A DNA stretch of 8,619 nt from NCBI GenBank assembly GCA_900552095.1, contig URYM01000068.1, forward strand, positions 1 to 8,619, given 5' to 3'. This DNA comes from an uncultured Blautia sp. (lineage in GTDB: Bacteria > Bacillota > Clostridia > Lachnospirales > Lachnospiraceae). Below are positions 6,336 through 8,619 of the stretch, one piece after another (within the stretch, counting starts at the first letter, position 1; each line of letters starts with the position of its first letter). The notes under the pieces were generated by a model. It was not told the DNA's origin and searched no databases. It saw nothing but the letters and a program-made list of their open reading frames with translations. Position numbers and translations under genes: made by a program.

Positions 6336-7091
6336 ATGGATAACGCAAAGATCAGTATTAAAGATTTGAATTTATATTACGGAGATTTTCACGCGCTGAA
6401 GAATGTGAGCATGAAGCTGCCGGAGAAAAAGATTACGGCATTTATCGGTCCCAGTGGCTGCGGAAAGTCAACACTTTTAAAGTCCTTAAACAGGATGAAT
6501 GACCTGGTGGACGGCTGCCGGATTACCGGGGAGGTTCTCCTGGATGGGGAGGACATTTACTGCGGCATGGATGTGAACCTTCTGAGAAAACGGGTGGGAA
6601 TGGTCTTTCAGAAACCCAATCCTTTTCCCATGAGCATTTATGATAATGTGGCCTACGGCCCCAGAACGCATGGGATCCGCTCCAGGGCAAAGCTGGATGA
6701 GATCGTAGAAAAATCTTTAAGAGACGCGGCTATCTGGGATGAGGTGAAGGACCGGCTGAAAAAGAGTGCCCTGGGTATGTCCGGAGGACAGCAGCAGAGG
6801 CTTTGCATTGCCAGAGCGCTGGCGGTGGAACCGGAGGTGCTTCTGATGGACGAACCGACTTCGGCTCTGGATCCCATTTCCACTTCCAGGATCGAGGATC
6901 TGGCGGTGGAACTGAAGAAGAACTATACCATTATCATGGTCACGCACAATATGCAGCAGGCAGCCAGAATCTCAGATCAGACGGCATTTTTCCTGATGGG
7001 AGAGGTGGTGGAATTCTCGGAAACTGAGAAACTTTTCTCCATGCCCGATGACAAGCGGACGGAAGACTATATTACAGGGAGGTTTGGCTGA
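6336..7091 (+). CDS. pstB: Phosphate ABC transporter ATP-binding protein PstB
   Basis: Cytosolic ATPase that powers phosphate import through PstCA. At 251 residues it is the normal family length with all motifs intact: Walker [10 protein letters not shown] (38-46), Q-loop in [15 protein letters not shown], signature [15 protein letters not shown] (from M148), Walker B VLLMDEP with D172/E173, D-loop SALDP and switch histidine H204 in VTHNMQQA. The [15 protein letters not shown] stretch and the H-N-M-Q-Q-A ending separate PstB from other import ATPases. The start is ATG 6336, 6 nt after pstA; its Shine-Dalgarno (AAAGGA, 6321-6326) is modest and coupling to pstA translation is likely. Its stop codon TGA shares one base with the phoU ATG. 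Confidence 0.97.
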   Translation: MDNAKISIKDLNLYYGDFHALKNVSMKLPEKKITAFIGPSGCGKSTLLKSLNRMNDLVDGCRITGEVLLDGEDIYCGMDVNLLRKRVGMVFQKPNPFPMSIYDNVAYGPRTHGIRSRAKLDEIVEKSLRDAAIWDEVKDRLKKSALGMSGGQQQRLCIARALAVEPEVLLMDEPTSALDPISTSRIEDLAVELKKNYTIIMVTHNMQQAARISDQTAFFLMGEVVEFSETEKLFSMPDDKRTEDYITGRFG

Positions 7092-7738
7092 TGCGTATCA
7101 CTTTCGATGGACAGATGAAGCAGCTGCATGAAGAATTGATGGAGATGACCGGACTGTGCCGCGATGCCATTGCGGCGTCTGCGGAAGCGCTGGAGCAGGG
7201 CAGAGCTCTGAATCAGAGAGAAGTAGAGGAGCGGGAGCAGAAGATTAACGGGCTGGAAAGAGACATTGAGGATCTTGCCATGCGGATTCTTCTGCGCCAG
7301 CAGCCGGTGGCAAAGGATCTCCGGAAGGTTTCCGCCGCTATGCGGATGATTTCTGATCTGGAGAGGATCGGGGATCAGGCGGAGGATATAGCAGAACTTC
7401 TTCCCTATATTCAGGGTGGATTTTCCAATGAACGGATTCCCGTCGGGGAGATGGCCAATGAGGCGGTTTCCATGGTGGTGGACAGTATCTGCGCTTATGT
7501 GCAGGAGGATCTGAAGCTGGCCAGATCAGTTATCCGTTCGGACGACAGGGTAGATTCTCTTTTTGAAGTGATCAAAGAGGAACTGATCGGGGAGATCCGG
7601 CGGGGCGGAATCCCGGCGCAGACAGCGCTTGACGTTCTTATGACTGCAAAGTATCTGGAGCGTGTGGGAGATCACGCCGTAAATGTAGCCGAGTGGGCGG
7701 AGTATTCCATCACTGGCGTACACAAAAATCATGAGTGA
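7091..7738 (+). CDS. phoU: Phosphate signalling regulator PhoU
   Basis: Cytosolic helical-bundle protein that links the Pst transporter to the PhoR/PhoP two-component system, holding the response down when phosphate is plentiful. The 215 residues show the two tandem three-helix repeats of the family. The metal-binding motifs are DLERIGDQAEDI at 89-100 and YLERVGDHAVNVAEW at 188-202, one per repeat. The upstream helix EREQKINGLERDIEDLA (47-63) is also typical. The ATG shares its first base with the pstB stop (TGATG) and follows AGGGAGG at 7076-7082. No phoR or phoP gene is in the window, so the kinase and regulator would be elsewhere or beyond the ends. Confidence 0.96.
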   Translation: MRITFDGQMKQLHEELMEMTGLCRDAIAASAEALEQGRALNQREVEEREQKINGLERDIEDLAMRILLRQQPVAKDLRKVSAAMRMISDLERIGDQAEDIAELLPYIQGGFSNERIPVGEMANEAVSMVVDSICAYVQEDLKLARSVIRSDDRVDSLFEVIKEELIGEIRRGGIPAQTALDVLMTAKYLERVGDHAVNVAEWAEYSITGVHKNHE

Positions 7739-7791
7739 ATCGGTGCCGGAAGGCGGCTGATGACATATATTTGACCTGATTTTACGATGGG

Positions 7792-7835
7792 GGCTGCCCT
7801 GCAGGGTGCGAAGACTGCAGGACAGCCTCTTCGCA
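7792..7835 (+). terminator. Nested alternative hairpins after phoU; possible weak terminator or attenuator
   Basis: Hairpin A pairs 7792-7804 with 7815-7827 (12 pairs, one C-A mismatch). Hairpin B pairs 7807-7814 with 7828-7835 (8 perfect pairs: TGCGAAGA with TCTTCGCA). The 5' arm of B is the loop of A, and the loop of B is the 3' arm of A, so the two cannot both fold fully. Neither is followed by a strong T-tract. It lies 54 nt after the phoU stop and may mark the end of the pst transcript, but a terminator role is not certain. Confidence 0.5.
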
Positions 7836-7876
7836 GTTTCGGTGGAGAATGTAAAAACTTGTCATACGATTCTGTG

Positions 7877-7905
7877 TTGACAAAATCGTGTAACCGTGGT
7901 AACAT
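7877..7905 (+). promoter_or_regulatory. Strong sigma-A promoter for the SH3-domain gene
   Basis: A perfect TTGACA at 7877-7882 is separated by exactly 17 nt from TAACAT at 7900-7905. TG at 7897-7898 makes an extended -10. Transcription would start near 7912 and give a leader of about 75 nt before the ATG at 7987. The site is downstream of phoU, so the SH3 gene is probably a separate unit. Confidence 0.75.
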
Positions 7906-7910
7906 CCTTT

Positions 7911-7970
7911 CGTAACAAGTTTTAATAACTTTGTAACAAATGTAAAAATTATGTATTTTTTCTTGTTACA
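7911..7970 (+). promoter_or_regulatory. AT-rich leader with GTAACA repeats and alternative inverted repeats
   Basis: GTAAC occurs as a direct repeat at 7890, 7899, 7912 and 7933, with an inverted copy GTTAC at 7965-7969. In the transcript, the 3' copy can pair with either of two upstream copies: GTAACAAG 7912-7919 with 7962-7969, or TGTAACAA 7932-7939 with 7963-7970. The structure ends 5 nt before the AGGAGG ribosome binding site (7976-7981). TGTAAA at 7941 and TGTATT at 7952, 11 nt apart, resemble a degenerate WalR box. The role is inferred only. Confidence 0.4.
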
Positions 7971-7986
7971 TAAACAGGAGGTTATC

Positions 7987-8569
7987 ATGGAAAAAAGAAG
8001 AAAGAAAGCTCTGGGAATACTGGGGAGTACGGCGGCCTGCATGATAGTTATGGCAGTTCCGGCCTACGCGCAGGAACAGGAGCAGGGATCTTCCGAGACA
8101 AATGAAAATCCTGCGGATTCTGTGCTGGCAGCGTCAGCCTGGGAGAACAGAGCGGCGGCCAATGTGGAGAATTATGCTTATATCCGTGAAGAAGCAGGCG
8201 AAGAAGCGGCAAAGGCGGGAGTACTGCCCAGAGGAGCAGCCGCAGAAGTTCTGGAGAGAGGCGATGCCTGGACGAAGGTGCAGGCCGGAGAAATTGCGGG
8301 TTACATAAGAAATGATCTGCTTGTGTATGGAGAAGAGGCAAAAGATCTGTATCAGGAAGTACATGGAATATCCGGAACTGTGGAGGCGTCTTCTCTTCGG
8401 CTCCGCGAGGAGCCTTCTCTGGAAAGCCCTCAGGTGGGAGCGGTACCTCAGGGAACGAAAGTCCGGCTTCTGGGGCGGGACGGAGAATGGTTCCAGGTGC
8501 GGATTGATGATGCAGATGCCTATATGTTTGCGGAATATATTACAGAGGATGAACTGGAAGCTACAGCTG
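7987..8569 (+). CDS. Secreted protein with two SH3b domains, 3'-truncated; probable N-terminal part of a cell-wall hydrolase
   Basis: The frame is open from ATG 7987 (AGGAGG at 7976-7981) to the adapter junction with no stop; 194 whole codons are genuine. A basic start (MEKRRKK), hydrophobic core and AYA cleavage site near residue 28 give a secretory signal peptide. A short acidic linker follows, then two bacterial SH3 domains. The first is about 57-114, from NVENYAYIREEA to the GYIRNDLL end. The second is about 129-187, with SLRLREEPS, then GTKVRLLGRDGEWFQV, then AYMFAEYI. These domains usually bind peptidoglycan. In related gut Clostridia this arrangement commonly precedes an NlpC/P60 (C40) peptidase domain, so a cell-wall endopeptidase is likely, but the catalytic part lies beyond the window. 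It could also be a non-catalytic wall-binding protein. Codons after 8569 are adapter and not part of the protein. Confidence 0.85.
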
Positions 8570-8619
8570 CTGTCTCTTATACACATCTCCGAGCCCACGA
8601 GACCGTACTAGATCTCGTA
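8570..8619 (+). other. Nextera P7-side sequencing adapter (artefact)
   Basis: Not biological. Bases 8570-8588 are the reverse-complement Tn5 mosaic end starting CTGTCTCTTATA, 8589-8603 are the Nextera read-2 adapter, 8604-8611 (CGTACTAG) fit an i7 index, and 8612-8619 are the start of the P7 oligo. The genuine insert ends at 8569. Confidence 0.98.

Noticed and set aside
7792..7835. H-type pseudoknot formed by both hairpins at once
   Set aside because: There are no bases to span the 13-position stem on the 3' side, so both stems cannot form fully; alternative folding is the more likely reading.
51..8569. Mobile element, CRISPR array, tRNA or rRNA
   Set aside because: No transposase, integrase, spaced direct-repeat array or RNA-gene signature was found on either strand by eye.
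8134..8598. Minus-strand frame starting MGSEMCIRDS
   Set aside because: Its start codon and first residues are translated adapter; the rest is antisense to the SH3 gene.
8312..8611. + strand frame ending in SLIHISEPTRPY
   Set aside because: It is out of frame with the SH3 protein and its end is translated adapter.

Overview
The window is one assembled molecule or contig whose genuine insert runs from 51 to 8569. It is bracketed by Illumina Nextera (Tn5) adapter: a P5-side tail with an i5 index at 1-50 and a P7-side tail with an i7 index at 8570-8619. Both end genes are cut by the library junction, not by biology. The insert has balanced base composition, strong AGGAGG-type ribosome binding sites, dense + strand coding and gene families typical of gut Clostridia. 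A Lachnospiraceae-like Firmicute is the best guess. This is inferred from protein flavour and layout, with no marker gene to prove it.

Layout, all on the + strand: (1) 51-949, 6-phosphofructokinase, missing about 27 N-terminal residues. (2) 950-1109, an intergenic stretch holding a 19-pair hairpin element. (3) 1110-1907, a TrmH/SpoU-family RNA 2'-O-methyltransferase. (4) A sigma-A-type promoter, then 1977-3467, a membrane-anchored polysaccharide deacetylase-like protein, ended by a clear intrinsic terminator. (5) A promoter region with several TTNACA hexamers at roughly 10-11 nt periodicity, read as a PhoP (Pho) box, then a tightly packed phosphate-uptake operon pstS-pstC-pstA-pstB-phoU (3649-7738). 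(6) An intergenic region with nested alternative hairpins, a strong promoter and a leader rich in GTAACA repeats. (7) 7987-8569, the 5' part of a secreted protein with two SH3b domains, probably the N-terminal half of a cell-wall hydrolase.

The phosphate operon is self-contained. PstS, a lipoprotein, captures phosphate outside; PstC and PstA form the channel; PstB is the ATPase; PhoU connects transporter state to PhoR/PhoP signalling. The genes overlap or nearly touch from pstC to phoU, which implies one transcript. The main biological surprise is PstS. Its two sequence halves are in the reverse of the usual family order, while the signal peptide and all recognisable phosphate-binding motifs are kept. 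This looks like a natural circular permutation. Secondary points of interest are a 12-bp perfect inverted repeat inside the start of pstC, the hairpin element between pfkA and the methyltransferase gene, the mutually exclusive hairpins after phoU, and the atypically long spacing between catalytic motifs in the deacetylase. No tRNA, rRNA, CRISPR array, transposase or phage gene was seen.
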